Shown: positions 1-11,605 of the stretch, in pieces
Numbering within the stretch: the stretch's first letter is position 1
How the letters are laid out: each line of letters begins with the position of its first letter
Assembly (NCBI RefSeq): GCF_001542915.1
Contig: NZ_LNNH01000012.1
Location: 749,396 to 813,395, forward strand
Reading direction: 5' to 3'
DNA: 64,000 nucleotides
Source: Peribacillus simplex
Lineage (GTDB): Bacteria > Bacillota > Bacilli > Bacillales > DSM-1321
Translations under genes and position numbers: made by a program
The notes under the pieces: generated by a model
What the model saw: only the letters and a program-made list of their open reading frames with translations
Told to the model about the DNA's origin: nothing
Database searches by the model: none

Positions 1-61
1 ATACGAACCTTTTGCTGAATACTATCATTACCTTCGCTACTCAATCATCGTATTTTTTTTA

Positions 62-1013
<952 letters not shown>

Positions 1014-1093
1014 TTACACCTCTGCACCTTACTTTTATTGGAATTTATTTTCTTTTTAAAAAATGGGTAGAATTGAAACGTGAAAATGTAAAA

Positions 1094-2272
1094 TTAATAT
1101 GCTTTGCTATATAATCCTTTGATATGAGTTAAGTAACGAACATCACTAGCTCCTTTCATTAATGTTGCCGGCAAACCTTTTAATTGCGTTTTATTTCCAC
1201 CGATTGTACCAACTGCATCTTTACGTCCAAGGCTTGCTAATGTGCCAGAGAATACAGGCATGAACGGTTCCATAGCACCACCGCGTATGGACCTAGCTAA
1301 GTTCACACCCACAACTTCACCCATTTGCCAAGCTAATTGAGCAGTTGGTGGATATGCCTTTCCGTCTGTACCCAATACGATAGCACTATCACCTGCAACG
1401 AATACATTTTGGTGAGATGTAGACTGTAAAAACTCGTTTACGAGTATGCGTCCCCGATTCACCTCCATACCGGATTTGGCTACTGCAGAGATCCCCTGGA
1501 CTCCTCCAGCCCATATCATTGTTTTTGTCTCAATTTTTCTGCCGTCTTTAAGTTCAACGGATCTACCATCCATTTTTACAATTGGTATACCAGTAACGAT
1601 TGTAACGCCACGTTTCGATAAACTTGAATAAGCGCGTTCAATTAATTCTGCAGGGAAGCCTTTAAGAATCGAAGGGCCAGCTTCTACACAGTAAAGAGAA
1701 ATATCTTTAGGATCAATGCCGTATTTTAAGCATAAACTTGGTATTTTATCAGCATATTCTCCAACAAGTTCTATACCAGTCAAGCCCCCTCCGCCAACCA
1801 CAATCGTACCGTCCGCTTTATTTTTTGTTTTGCTATAAGCAGCGATGCAACCTTCTACGTGGGCACGTAATCGATTTGCATCATTTACTGATTTAAGTAC
1901 GAAACTGTGCTTTTCTAAACCAGGGATACCGAAGTAAGCTGTTTCGCTTCCTAGAGCAGTCACTAAATAGTCGTAACTTAATATTGCTCCGTCTTCAAGA
2001 GATACTTCACGGCGGTCTGGTCTAATTTCTTTTACCGACGCTATTTTTAAAACAACATTGTAGTCTTTAAGCAATTTATCAAGTGGGAGGGCAACTGCTT
2101 GTTCACTAAGGTCTCCTACGGCTAGACGGTGCAGTTCTGTAATGATTTGATGTGTAGCGAACCGATTCACTACTGTAATCCTTGCTTCATCCACGCTTAG
2201 GTGTTGACGGGCTGCCATGGCTGATAATAAACCACCGTACCCGGCGCCTAAAATTAAAATATGTTTTGACAT
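1094..2272 (-). CDS. Type II NADH dehydrogenase (NDH-2-like FAD oxidoreductase)
   Basis: Predicted 392-residue non-proton-pumping NADH:quinone oxidoreductase on the inner face of the membrane. An FAD Rossmann motif GAGYGG lies at residues 9-14, a second NAD-binding GGGGLTGIE at about 160-168, then the FAD-contacting VAGDSA and the AQLAWQMG quinone-site signature. The start was placed at 2272 because GGAGG lies just upstream; the frame runs open further upstream without a better site. Length and motifs fit the Bacillus YumB/YjlD/YutJ group. It lies between the E1 beta gene and the trxB-like gene in one leftward operon, which suggests joint expression of an NADH-producing step and an NADH-oxidising step. 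Which paralogue group it belongs to cannot be settled by eye. Confidence 0.88.
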   Translation of the reverse strand: MSKHILILGAGYGGLLSAMAARQHLSVDEARITVVNRFATHQIITELHRLAVGDLSEQAVALPLDKLLKDYNVVLKIASVKEIRPDRREVSLEDGAILSYDYLVTALGSETAYFGIPGLEKHSFVLKSVNDANRLRAHVEGCIAAYSKTKNKADGTIVVGGGGLTGIELVGEYADKIPSLCLKYGIDPKDISLYCVEAGPSILKGFPAELIERAYSSLSKRGVTIVTGIPIVKMDGRSVELKDGRKIETKTMIWAGGVQGISAVAKSGMEVNRGRILVNEFLQSTSHQNVFVAGDSAIVLGTDGKAYPPTAQLAWQMGEVVGVNLARSIRGGAMEPFMPVFSGTLASLGRKDAVGTIGGNKTQLKGLPATLMKGASDVRYLTHIKGLYSKAY

Positions 2273-2375
2273 ATCCAATCCTCCGTCTACAATTATTTGT
2301 TTTCCTTTTTTTATATCCTTAAATACGCTATGCAAGGCGAAATTGTTTTTACGATACATGGTGGCTACGTTTCAA

Positions 2376-3353
2376 TTAAAAGTTCATAACTTTTTTAGCT
2401 GTTTCGATTACATCTTTATAATTCGGTAACCAAATGTTTTCCGCCTCAGTAAATGCATATACAGTATCAGGTGCTGAGACACGTAATACTGGAGATTCTA
2501 AACTTAGGATTGCGCGCTCGTTTATTTCAGCGACCACATGAGCTCCAATACCAGCTTGTTTCTGAGCTTCTTGAACGACTATACAACGACCCGTCTTTTC
2601 AACGGATGCTATAATCGTATCCATATCCAACGGGCTAATCGTCCTTAAGTCGACAACTTCTGCTGATATCCCTTCTTTTGAGAGTTCATCGGCTGCTTTT
2701 ATTGACTCGTGAACCATCGCACCGTAGGCAATGATCGATAGGTCTGTTCCTTCCCGTTTCACATCCGCTTTACCAATTTCTATCGTATACTCTTCTTCCG
2801 GAACCTCTTGACGGAAAGAACGATACAATTTCATATGCTCTAAAAATACAACTGGATCGTTATCACGAATCGCCGAAATCAACAGGCCCTTCGCGTCATA
2901 TGGGGTTGATGGTATAACGACTTTTAATCCAGGCTGTTGAGCAAGGAGCCCTTCTAAACTATCAGAATGAAACTCGGGTGTATGAACTCCCCCACCAAAA
3001 GGTGCACGAATGGTGACTGGGGCCGTCCAACGACCGCCATACCGATATCGCATGCGGGCAAGCTGTCCATTTAGGGAATCCATCGCTTCGTATACGAAAC
3101 CGAAGAATTGGATCTCAATGACAGGTCGAAAACCAGTTAGACCCAAACCTATCGCAAGGCCGCCTATACCTGATTCTGCAAGAGGTGTATCGAAAACTCG
3201 CTCTTCCCCAAATTCATTTTGTAAGCCTTCAGTTGCGCGGAATACTCCCCCATTGACACCAACATCTTCACCAAAAACTAAAACATTTTCATTATTCTTT
3301 AACTCTGTACGGATTGCATCGGTGATTGCTTTAATCATCGTTATTTGAGCCAT
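2376..3353 (-). CDS. pdhB: Pyruvate dehydrogenase-type E1 component, beta subunit
   Basis: Beta subunit (325 residues) of a thiamine-diphosphate 2-oxoacid dehydrogenase E1 heterotetramer. It carries the conserved [14 protein letters not shown] block near residue 28, the [14 protein letters not shown] region, [14 protein letters not shown] and the [11 protein letters not shown] segment of the C-terminal transketolase domain. It begins 3 bp after the E1 alpha stop codon, so the pair is certainly cotranscribed. The sequence resembles PdhB more than the acetoin or branched-chain enzymes, but substrate is not proven. No E2 acyltransferase or E3 dihydrolipoyl dehydrogenase follows, unlike the canonical pdhABCD operon, so this is probably a second E1 copy. 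The symbol is by family resemblance. Confidence 0.9.
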   Translation of the reverse strand: MAQITMIKAITDAIRTELKNNENVLVFGEDVGVNGGVFRATEGLQNEFGEERVFDTPLAESGIGGLAIGLGLTGFRPVIEIQFFGFVYEAMDSLNGQLARMRYRYGGRWTAPVTIRAPFGGGVHTPEFHSDSLEGLLAQQPGLKVVIPSTPYDAKGLLISAIRDNDPVVFLEHMKLYRSFRQEVPEEEYTIEIGKADVKREGTDLSIIAYGAMVHESIKAADELSKEGISAEVVDLRTISPLDMDTIIASVEKTGRCIVVQEAQKQAGIGAHVVAEINERAILSLESPVLRVSAPDTVYAFTEAENIWLPNYKDVIETAKKVMNF

Positions 3354-3356
3354 GGT

Positions 3357-4570
<1,214 letters not shown>

Positions 4571-4629
4571 TACAGCTAATTTTAAGGCTCCCATAGTACA
4601 GGAACTCAGTAAAACGTGAACAAGACCCC

Positions 4630-5133
4630 CTATCTATGTTCCAGGGCTTTTCGGAACCAATCTACTCCCTCTGAATGTCTGTCCTTCAATTTCAATTTTA
4701 AAGTATCATTAAGCTCTAAGATGGTTTTGCTCTTGAGATAAACCTTCATCTTCTCCTCAGCTTCTAACATAATGACATTAATTGTACAGGGTCCACAATG
4801 AATGGGGTCTTGAACTTCTTGTCCTTCAGACAAGATGCACTTTTGCCTGATGTTTGCGCACTGAAAAAAAGGCTGCTCTCCTTCGATGGCTTCTATAACA
4901 TCCCAAAAATCAATCTTACTTGGGTGTTTAGCTAATTCGTACCCACCTTTAACGCCAGGCATGGAACGTACGATGCCCGACTTCTTTAATTTAGTGAAAA
5001 TTTTTGATAAATACGTTTCAGAAACCCCTTGAAATGTTGCTAGTTCCTTAACGCCGACGGACTTTCCTGTAGGTAAATCCACAAAATAAGATAGACAATG
5101 CAGAGCGTATTCGACTCCTTTGCTGAATTGCAT
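4630..5133 (-). CDS. Rrf2-family transcriptional regulator with four-cysteine cluster
   Basis: Winged-helix regulator of 167 residues. The N-terminus (FSKGVEYALHCL, then VSETYLSKIFTKLKKSGIV and MPGVKGGYELAK) is the Rrf2 DNA-binding domain, with the wing around residues 58-68. Cysteines at residues 92, 99, 113 and 116 lie in the region where IscR and NsrR bind an iron-sulfur cluster, so this protein may sense Fe-S, nitric oxide or redox status. It is followed after about 150 bp by the E1/NADH dehydrogenase/TrxB operon and probably controls it. An AACCTCC block (GGAGGTT when read leftward) upstream supports the start. Confidence 0.9.
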   Translation of the reverse strand: MQFSKGVEYALHCLSYFVDLPTGKSVGVKELATFQGVSETYLSKIFTKLKKSGIVRSMPGVKGGYELAKHPSKIDFWDVIEAIEGEQPFFQCANIRQKCILSEGQEVQDPIHCGPCTINVIMLEAEEKMKVYLKSKTILELNDTLKLKLKDRHSEGVDWFRKALEHR

Positions 5134-5605
5134 GTAAATAACCTCCGACTAAAAAAATTAGGGTCTAAAATCAATTTTCATTGTCCTAGTTTGGATACTA
5201 TCAAGAAAAGAAAAAGTTTAACCGATGTTTTGGTTATATCCCTAATTTTCACAACTGAATTTCTTAATCTGTTCAGTTTTGTCACATAGGATTAGAACCA
5301 TTCGTGATTTTCCGTTCAGATATGAAACATATATCAGACAGATTGTTCTTTATATCTATAATGGTAATGCATTACTGATGCCAGACCCTGTACCTATACA
5401 AGCTTTTGGCTATGTGTTGCTTATATATTCAGGAAACTGTTCAAAAATTAAAAGTCCCATAGAAGCCATGTCTTTACAGTTTCCCATTTACATTGTAGTT
5501 TTAACCGTATGCTTTAACGGTTTTCGGTAATTCATGGTGTGTAGGTCTGTAGTACGCTGATACAAGGCTAGTTCCAGCCTTTCAAAACGAGTAGTAAGCG
5601 TTTTT
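5134..5605. other. Gap between rrf2 and yktB; no convincing gene
   Basis: About 470 AT-rich bases. A widely spaced inverted repeat (AAAATTAGGG at 5154 and CCCTAATTTT at 5240) lies upstream of the Rrf2 gene. Weak hairpins are present at 5503-5522 (AACCGT/ACGGTT) and 5564-5581 (AAGGCT/AGCCTT). An 83-codon open frame here has no recognisable domain or ribosome site. Confidence 0.4.
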
Positions 5606-6232
5606 TTATTGAAGCGATATTTTATAAAGTGGAAATAATGTCTTGAATGTATCACCAACTAATGAAATGAACTTATCACCATCCTTCAAGATTGGATCAT
5701 TAGATTGAACATGGCGACCAACAAGGAACTCTGCCTTTTTCACGTCTCGAAAGCGCTCTAACGATTTTTCCAATCCTTCTTCACCTAGATTGAAAATTGA
5801 TTCGGATTCTTTTTTCATATGGTCAATTGATAGGACATAATCACTCGGAATCAGCTCGCGAATACTATCAATTTCCTTGAGAAAATTACTCGCAATTTCC
5901 TTCTTGTTAGGTAATTCGTAAATGAATGCAAGCCATATGAAAACATGGTCATCGAATAAGCCTACTTGAAAATGCGGAAGCATTTTATATCCTTGTTTGT
6001 TTGCTGATATCGCTAGCCAAGTGTCTTTCGGAGCATTAACCGTTCGTCGTGCGTGTTTTGCAATATGCAAAAACATTTCATTTCCAGCCAATATTGACAA
6101 TTCATCCTTCAGTGTGTCGCCCATCGCTTGAAACTTCGGCCGAATACGATCTTTTATTGCTTCCATTCTAGTTTCGAGTCCTTCTATTGTAAACGTGTCA
6201 AAATCAGTTTGATCAAATCCATTGAAATGCAT
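5606..6232 (-). CDS. yktB: YktB / UPF0637 (DUF1054) family protein
   Basis: Conserved Bacillus protein of unknown function, 208 residues, the usual length. The N-terminus (GFDQTDFDTFTIEGLETRM, then IRPKF) and the central HIAKHARRTVNAPKDTWLA segment are family signatures. No membrane segment or signal peptide is visible. It stands alone, leftward, and I assign no biochemical role. The symbol follows the B. subtilis family name. Confidence 0.85.
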   Translation of the reverse strand: MHFNGFDQTDFDTFTIEGLETRMEAIKDRIRPKFQAMGDTLKDELSILAGNEMFLHIAKHARRTVNAPKDTWLAISANKQGYKMLPHFQVGLFDDHVFIWLAFIYELPNKKEIASNFLKEIDSIRELIPSDYVLSIDHMKKESESIFNLGEEGLEKSLERFRDVKKAEFLVGRHVQSNDPILKDGDKFISLVGDTFKTLFPLYKISLQ

Positions 6233-6368
6233 GTACCATACACTCCTTTGCTATATATATTTTTGGCAACATCTTTTCTATTTTTTTGGCTAAATCCGTT
6301 CTTTCATTAATTGCCAGTAAGATGTTATCAAAAACATCGTTTCAAGTTACCTTTTCAAACTCTTGGGT

Positions 6369-6593
6369 TTAAACGGATGAGAAAAATTTATTCATCTCCT
6401 TGAGTAGACAATTCAATTGCTCCATATTTATATAGGACTGGATCATACCCCAAAGAGCGTAATACATCATATTTTCAGATTTTTTAATCACATTGAATAT
6501 GGCAGCTGACCCTCCTGCCGAACTTATCTTAAAATGACGACCAATGCCGGTTTCAATGAATGAGTCATCTTTTTGCCAAGTCCCTTCTCTTCA
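6369..6593 (-). pseudogene. Possible relic of an unrecognised protein (C-terminal piece)
   Basis: Reading leftward from a TGA next to 6593, about 70 sense codons stay open to TAA at 6369-6371. They include a stretch reading IGRHFKISSAGGSAAIFNV and YYALWGMIQSYINMEQLN, which looks protein-like in composition. There is no start codon with a ribosome site, and the frame closes just downstream of the azoreductase stop. I could not name the family. It may be a decayed gene tail or chance. Confidence 0.25.
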
Positions 6594-6596
6594 TTA

Positions 6597-7193
6597 TTAG
6601 AAATCGGAGGCAACCTTTACTACCATGTCCAAACCATCTTCTATGATTCCTTGTGAAAGACCAGGATATTGTGTATGACCTTCAATCACGACCGTTTCAA
6701 GTTCAGTAATGCCGAGGTAATGAAGCCAATTAGTTACAAAATTAACGGCCATCTCCTTTGATGCCATATGTTCAGAAGAGTAATCCGAACCACGAGCACA
6801 TAAAATAGCAACTTTTTTGTTACTAACTTGAGTTTTTCTTGCTTGGGAAAGGTAAGAAATATAGGTTATTAATGGAGCAGGAACTGTGTAATACCATAAT
6901 GGAAAAGCGAAAACTACCTTTTCTGCATCCAAGAACTGCTTTAAGTAGTGTTCAACAATATCTGTAGCTTTTGCCTCTTCCGCTGTTAACTCTAACCCTT
7001 TGCTCCGCTTGAATCCTCCTGTAATAGCTGCATTCCCATAATACGGAAGGTTAATATTGAATAAATCTAATTCAACAATCTCTTCATTTCTTGTCGTTTC
7101 TTTAAACGTGTTTAAAAATTTATTATACATTTGCACACTAATTGCTTGATCCTCAGGACGATCGTTAATTTTTACAAATAAAATTTTTGACAT
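6597..7193 (-). CDS. azoR: FMN-dependent NADH azoreductase (AzoR family)
   Basis: Predicted 198-residue flavodoxin-fold quinone/azo reductase acting in the cytoplasm as a homodimer with FMN. The FPLWYYTVPAPLITYI segment is the family's FMN and dimer motif, and SKILFVKINDR is the first strand and phosphate loop. The start at 7193 is preferred over one five codons upstream because GAGGG then sits at correct distance. Bacillus paralogues detoxify quinones and are usually controlled by HxlR- or MarR-type repressors. No regulator is adjacent here, but dyads lie in the leader region. Confidence 0.9.
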   Translation of the reverse strand: MSKILFVKINDRPEDQAISVQMYNKFLNTFKETTRNEEIVELDLFNINLPYYGNAAITGGFKRSKGLELTAEEAKATDIVEHYLKQFLDAEKVVFAFPLWYYTVPAPLITYISYLSQARKTQVSNKKVAILCARGSDYSSEHMASKEMAVNFVTNWLHYLGITELETVVIEGHTQYPGLSQGIIEDGLDMVVKVASDF

Positions 7194-7308
7194 TGTTTTT
7201 TCCCTCATTTGTTTTTTATTTTCCCAGCAACTGAACCAGTATGGGTTTTATATCGTCGTTGGTGGTGGTCTTCCACTCTTGATAAATTCTTAAATACTAT
7301 CAAAATGA

Positions 7309-7455
7309 TATTAGATATCTACATTATCTATAATTGATGATAAAAAAACGTTCCCCTATACGCTTAATTGAATGTTGATTTCTTTCACTCTCCTCATTTC
7401 CTTCCTATTCTTCAAATTCATTTATGATTTACAATTAGAGATATCATATATCTGT
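7309..7455. promoter_or_regulatory. Two related dyads upstream of azoreductase
   Basis: Two AT-rich dyad sites lie in the non-coding stretch 7194-7630. One is around 7310-7335 (ATTAGATA, short spacer, TATCTATAAT, imperfect). The other is a perfect 15-base odd palindrome AGATATCATATATCT at 7441-7455. Both follow the sequence ATTAGA. Position and repetition suggest regulator sites; no function is shown. The remainder of this stretch shows nothing else. Confidence 0.3.
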
Positions 7456-7630
7456 ATTATATATTATTATTGATTCATGTCAATGAAGATGCACAAACTA
7501 CAGATTTTGGTAAAAATTCAACTTTGTTCCTTTAAACAGCCATTATCAGCTAAATCTAGATAGACCACCGATTAACATTGAATTTCAAGGCTGCGGCTAT
7601 TTTTCTTCGTCCGTTCCCCACCATTTATCC

Positions 7631-7945
7631 TTGATCGTTTTGGACAAGTTTCCTTTACTTGTTAACCTTCGCTCCAACCAAACCAACAGCAGTTATCGAA
7701 AATTTGTTTGGCATGTTAAAGTCCAAATGCTTTTTCTCCAAGATTTTGAAAGTATGGATCACTTTGAAAAGGAATTAGATGATTATATTCATTTCTATAG
7801 CCACGAACGTATGAAGGAAATATTAAAAGACCTGAGTCCGATAGAAAACCGATCTCAGGTCTTAGAAGCTGCTTAAACTATAGGTCTAACATTATTGGGT
7901 CAGATCATTTTTCGGTGACTTTTTAAACCACCAAGCGCGCCAACC
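7631..7945 (+). mobile_element. Degenerate IS3-family transposase (OrfB) 3' remnant
   Basis: Only the C-terminal tail of an IS3-type integrase-core transposase remains. One frame gives TAVIENLFGMLKSKCFFSKI (about 7690-7750), the conserved stretch around the catalytic Glu. After a frameshift, the next frame gives FEKELDDYIHFYSHERMKEI and LKDLSPIENRSQ to the stop at 7876. Just beyond, GTCTAACATTATTGGGTCA resembles the typical IS3 right end. OrfA, most of OrfB and the left end are missing, so it is inactive. Confidence 0.8.
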
Positions 7946-7950
7946 CTCAC

Positions 7951-8280
7951 TTAATGAACCTTTTGTATTTTCTCATGTAATTCCACGATTTCCATCGCTA
8001 AATCTTTTGTTGTCATGGAAGTCATCAGGTGATCTTGAGCATGAATCAGCAGCATTGGTATGTCGAAATTTTCACCATTCACTTCCGCTTGGATCAAGGC
8101 GGTTTGGATTTTATGTGCCGCCACAAACTCTTGCTCCGCTTCTTTCAGCTTTTCTTGTGCATTGCTGGATTTGCCTTGCTTTTGCAAGGAGATGGCTTCC
8201 ATTGCGCAGCTTCGGGCATTCCCGCTATGGAGGATCAATTGAAAAGATAGTTCAGATAACGCCTCTTTCGTTTTCGCCAT
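7951..8280 (-). CDS. PTS lactose/cellobiose-type enzyme IIA
   Basis: Cytoplasmic phosphocarrier, 109 residues, the usual length of LacF/CelC proteins. It forms a helical trimer and takes phosphate from HPr. The signature HAQDHLMT with His80 and His84 includes the phosphorylated histidine. It is the last gene of a leftward cluster (IIC, small membrane protein, MupG-like hydrolase, IIB, IIA). Spacing to IIB is 30 bp, consistent with one operon. Specificity inside the lactose/cellobiose/chitobiose family cannot be read from IIA. Confidence 0.92.
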   Translation of the reverse strand: MAKTKEALSELSFQLILHSGNARSCAMEAISLQKQGKSSNAQEKLKEAEQEFVAAHKIQTALIQAEVNGENFDIPMLLIHAQDHLMTSMTTKDLAMEIVELHEKIQKVH

Positions 8281-8310
8281 ATTAGCACCCTCTCATCTCT
8301 TCAAAGTGAA

Positions 8311-8616
8311 TTATTTGGATATTAATTGAATGGCTGTTTTCAGCACTTCCTTGCCATTGCATGATCCGTAGTGCATCGGATTTATCGTATCTACCGGCAC
8401 GCCCTTTTCATCTCCGATTTTCCTAATATCATTAAGTAAGTAACGAACCTGCGGCCCTAACAAAATCACGTCCACATCGTTAATATGATTTCTCACTTCC
8501 GTAGTGGCTACTGCCTGGATTTTCGCATTCACTCCTTCTTCCGATGCCGCTTTCTCCATTTTATTAACCAATAGACTTGTAGACATTCCTGCAGAACAGC
8601 ATAATAGTATATTCAT
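8311..8616 (-). CDS. PTS lactose/cellobiose-type enzyme IIB
   Basis: Cytoplasmic IIB of 101 residues that transfers phosphate from IIA to the incoming sugar. The N-terminal strand [14 protein letters not shown] carries the phospho-cysteine (Cys7) of the P-loop-like motif shared by CelA/ChbB. A strong AGGAGGAAAA leader precedes the start. It lies 60 bp downstream of the MupG-like gene in the same direction. Confidence 0.92.
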   Translation of the reverse strand: MNILLCCSAGMSTSLLVNKMEKAASEEGVNAKIQAVATTEVRNHINDVDVILLGPQVRYLLNDIRKIGDEKGVPVDTINPMHYGSCNGKEVLKTAIQLISK

Positions 8617-8676
8617 TACATTTTCCTCCTCATAATTCCCTTGTTTTATTTGTTTCCTGTCAAACTTTGCTCCAGC

Positions 8677-9771
8677 TTAGTTAATCAATCTGAATGAGCT
8701 CCATGGTTTAATATAATCCAATAAAAAACGTTCTTCCTCCACTACTTGTGCAACAAGGTTTTTCCGTTCATCCAAGGGCATGTCCCGTAAAATGACTTGA
8801 AGCTCTCCTTTATATTTTCCAAAGGAATCATTGCCGATGAAAACGCCCCCTTTTTGCTGTGGAACACTTTTCCGAATCGGAAAATTTTCCTTTCCGTATT
8901 TTTTCCTTACTTCAACTGATCGGACCATATATTCACTGATATCACCACGGCGAATATGTATTTCCTCCAAGGCGACTTGATGCTCGATGGGGGATGCATC
9001 CGAATGGAGCTCCACTTTCAACTCGATCATGTCCCGCTTTAAAGTTCCCAGCATTTTCAATTCCGCTTCACTGGCATAAGCGTTTCCAATAATCACATCA
9101 TCAATTAAGTTTGTGGCCCATAAATGCTTGGCTTGCACATCAATGGAAAGTTCACGATGCTGTTCCAATGTGCACAATCCATCGTTGATGTTCCACGGCC
9201 CTATGTCACCCGTTTGTGAAGTAACAAATGCCGCTGTCCGGATGCCATGTTCTTTAAATCGCTTGCTGCAGGAGATGAAGAACTCATAAGGCAGACCCGT
9301 GAATTTTTGCGGATAAAAATTATGGCACCCAATCACTTGATCCTTATTTGCTTGATGCGTCAAAATATTCGTTAAATATTCGACATCATTGCTCATATTC
9401 AATTCAATTTTCAATCCATAAGGATTAAACGTCATTTTAGCTTCCTTCAAGCCATCAAAGCCCAAATCGAGACGAACCCCGTCCGCTCCCATTTCTGCGA
9501 AAAATCCTAAATCATCATAACTTATATTAAACTTGGCAAAAACAGCCGGCGCAACATCAAGGATGACTTCCATATCCAGCGTTTTCGCATAAGAAATGAT
9601 ATCTTTATATTCTTCCATGACGACTTCATAAGGTTTTGAAACCGATAATAAGCACGTGAATATCCGTTCAAACCCATAGTGATGGGCCAATTTTATATAT
9701 TGCTTGTCGAGATCCGGTGTAGAGTGTTCCGGATAAATCGATATTCCCAATCTTCTCATAGCTTCATTCAC
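8677..9771 (-). CDS. MupG-type (DUF871) 6-phospho-N-acetylmuramidase-like hydrolase
   Basis: Predicted 364-residue TIM-barrel glycosidase plus C-terminal cyclophilin-like domain. The start RRLGISIYPEHS, the barrel segment GADGVRLDLGFDG and the GCHNFYPQKFTGL block are family hallmarks. Characterised members split phospho-MurNAc-GlcNAc disaccharides in the cytoplasm after PTS uptake. Its ATG overlaps the stop of the preceding small membrane protein gene (ATGA), so it is translationally coupled. In a cellobiose-type PTS operon it probably cleaves the 6-phosphorylated disaccharide delivered by that transporter; the muropeptide-derived substrate is inferred from the family. Confidence 0.85.
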   Translation of the reverse strand: MNEAMRRLGISIYPEHSTPDLDKQYIKLAHHYGFERIFTCLLSVSKPYEVVMEEYKDIISYAKTLDMEVILDVAPAVFAKFNISYDDLGFFAEMGADGVRLDLGFDGLKEAKMTFNPYGLKIELNMSNDVEYLTNILTHQANKDQVIGCHNFYPQKFTGLPYEFFISCSKRFKEHGIRTAAFVTSQTGDIGPWNINDGLCTLEQHRELSIDVQAKHLWATNLIDDVIIGNAYASEAELKMLGTLKRDMIELKVELHSDASPIEHQVALEEIHIRRGDISEYMVRSVEVRKKYGKENFPIRKSVPQQKGGVFIGNDSFGKYKGELQVILRDMPLDERKNLVAQVVEEERFLLDYIKPWSSFRLIN

Positions 9772-10046
9772 TCCCTATTTTCTTTCCATTGAACCCGCCT
9801 TGCCTGTAACCTCATTAAATAGTCACGGTAGCGGGAGGATACCATTACAGAACAAATAATCGTTGGCATGATGACAATCAAATAATAAGTTGACCCTAAT
9901 GCGCTAAACAAAATGATGGAAATGCTAATGATTAAAATGGTAAAGCCGACTGATTTCCAAGGTGTTATCCATTCAGCTAGCTTCGTTCGCGAAAATAGGA
10001 TTTGGGCACCGACAAAGGCTAGCACTGCGCCTATAATTTCAAGCAT
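9768..10046 (-). CDS. Small two- or three-TM membrane protein in PTS operon
   Basis: A 92-residue hydrophobic protein with membrane stretches at roughly residues 2-15, 30-47 and 50-66 and a basic C-terminus. I do not recognise a family. Its ATG overlaps the end of the IIC gene by eight bases and its stop overlaps the MupG start, so it is embedded between transporter and hydrolase. An 18-codon-longer version starting at 10100 is possible but would overlap IIC more. It may be an accessory subunit of the transporter; that is only positional inference. Confidence 0.7.
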   Translation of the reverse strand: MLEIIGAVLAFVGAQILFSRTKLAEWITPWKSVGFTILIISISIILFSALGSTYYLIVIMPTIICSVMVSSRYRDYLMRLQARRVQWKENRE

Positions 10047-11367
10047 ATTTAATGCCTGCCTTTTTTTCTTCCGGTCCATCTTCGATTTTATTTTCATCAC
10101 GCAGGTGCTGCTTTTCGAACATCTTGAAAAACGGAAAATAAATCATTAATGAAATGAAGAAATTCAATATAACTAGAACCCCAGCCATGATGGTCCAATC
10201 CGTGCTGATTACAGCGGCAATCGGGCCGAAGACCGTAAACGGAAGCTTGGCCATGATCATGGGAATCAATCCTAATTGAAAGAACGTGTAAGAAACGACG
10301 ACATTCACCAAAGGAGCAACAATGAACGGGACCATCAATATCGGATTCATGACGATAGGTGCTCCAAAGATGACAGGTTCGTTAATATTAAAAATCCCCG
10401 GAACAAAAGATAGTTTACCCAGCTCTTTCAAATACTTCGATTTTGAAAATAAGAATAGTACTACAAGCGATAAAGTCGATCCTGCCCCGCCAATCCAAAC
10501 GAACCATTGAATGAATTGTTCGGTAAATAAATTGGGCAGATTCGCCGCATTACCGGTTCTTGCAAACGCATCCATATTTTCGAGTATCGCCGAATCCCAC
10601 ATTGGCCGTATGATCGGTCCCAATATGGCCGGCCCATGAATACCAAGCGACCAAAAGAAAACGATGAGGAAGACGGTAAGCAGACCACCTATTAAACTAT
10701 TACCGACCAAAAGATCTTTGAGAGGAGACACCAATGTCGTGATGATCGAATTAATATCAAACCCTAAACCATAACGAATGCCCCAGAAAAGAAGGACCAC
10801 GACCAATGTTGGAATCAGGGCTGCAAACGAGTTGGACACCATTGGCGGGACACTTTCCGGTAATTTGATTTTGATGTCCCGTTTTATGAGAAAATGAAAA
10901 ATTTCAACGGAAATCAATGAGGTGACGATCGCTCCGAACAAAGAAGCTGCACTTAAAGCGCTAATAGGTAACCATCGCCCCGCATCAATCACCCCTGGAA
11001 CAGTTTCCATGACTTGGGTAGGCACCACACATGTAATCAAAAAAGCTAAGACTGATAGAAAGCCTGCACTGAGCTGATCTAATTTATAATGACCAGCAAG
11101 AGCCGAACCCACCCCAAATGCAGCATAAAGTGCCATCGCCCCAACTGTAAATCGGAAAGGTACATCCAATGCAGCTCGGTAAGGAGCGATCCATTCATCA
11201 TACCCATCAATTGGGAAATTCAATAAAATAACAAAAAACGAACCGATAATCGTTAAAGGAAGTGTTGCAAGGACACCGTGCCGGATTGCTAGCAGATGTC
11301 TTTGTGATCCAATTTTATTTGCCACTGGAAGCACCTTCGACTCGAGTACATTCATAAAACTATTCAA
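10039..11367 (-). CDS. PTS cellobiose/lactose-type enzyme IIC permease
   Basis: Membrane channel component, about 442 residues with some ten hydrophobic segments. The opening LESKVLPVANKIGSQRHLLAIR and the NEPVIFGAPIVMNPI motif are diagnostic of the CelB/ChbC/LacE IIC family. A TTG at 11367 has AAGGGGG eight bases upstream and is my preferred start; ATG at 11355 is the alternative. It is the first gene of the leftward operon. No PRD regulator or 6-phospho-beta-glucosidase accompanies it, and the hydrolase present is MupG-like, which argues for an amino-sugar disaccharide rather than cellobiose. Confidence 0.9.
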   Translation of the reverse strand: MNSFMNVLESKVLPVANKIGSQRHLLAIRHGVLATLPLTIIGSFFVILLNFPIDGYDEWIAPYRAALDVPFRFTVGAMALYAAFGVGSALAGHYKLDQLSAGFLSVLAFLITCVVPTQVMETVPGVIDAGRWLPISALSAASLFGAIVTSLISVEIFHFLIKRDIKIKLPESVPPMVSNSFAALIPTLVVVLLFWGIRYGLGFDINSIITTLVSPLKDLLVGNSLIGGLLTVFLIVFFWSLGIHGPAILGPIIRPMWDSAILENMDAFARTGNAANLPNLFTEQFIQWFVWIGGAGSTLSLVVLFLFSKSKYLKELGKLSFVPGIFNINEPVIFGAPIVMNPILMVPFIVAPLVNVVVSYTFFQLGLIPMIMAKLPFTVFGPIAAVISTDWTIMAGVLVILNFFISLMIYFPFFKMFEKQHLRDENKIEDGPEEKKAGIKYA

Positions 11368-11424
11368 TAATCTTTCCCCCTTTATGTAAAAAGACTGAAA
11401 AAACACATTATTCAATAATTAAAC

Positions 11425-11451
11425 ATTATAACGTTATACTTATTATGTCAA
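11425..11451 (-). promoter_or_regulatory. PTS operon promoter overlapping a 12-bp palindrome
   Basis: Leftward TTGACA (-35, 11446-11451) and TATAAT (-10, 11425-11430) flank a short 15-bp spacer. TATAACGTTATA (11427-11438) is a perfect palindrome covering the -10 and spacer, a plausible operator. The leader to the TTG start is about 50 bases. Confidence 0.6.
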
Positions 11452-11605
11452 TCCTTTTTTATATGGAGATCATGGGATTCTAAATCAAACGAAGGGTGTC
11501 ATTATCAAGCCTTTTTTAAGCAGGTAAGGATGGGAGGTGGTGGCGAACAATAGATAGAAAAGAATGAATAACGCATGAAAAAAGCAGGGAATTGTTTAAA
11601 TAAAA

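Noticed and set aside
5279..5530. 83-codon frame between rrf2 and yktB
   Set aside because: No recognisable motif and no Shine-Dalgarno; composition is like non-coding DNA.
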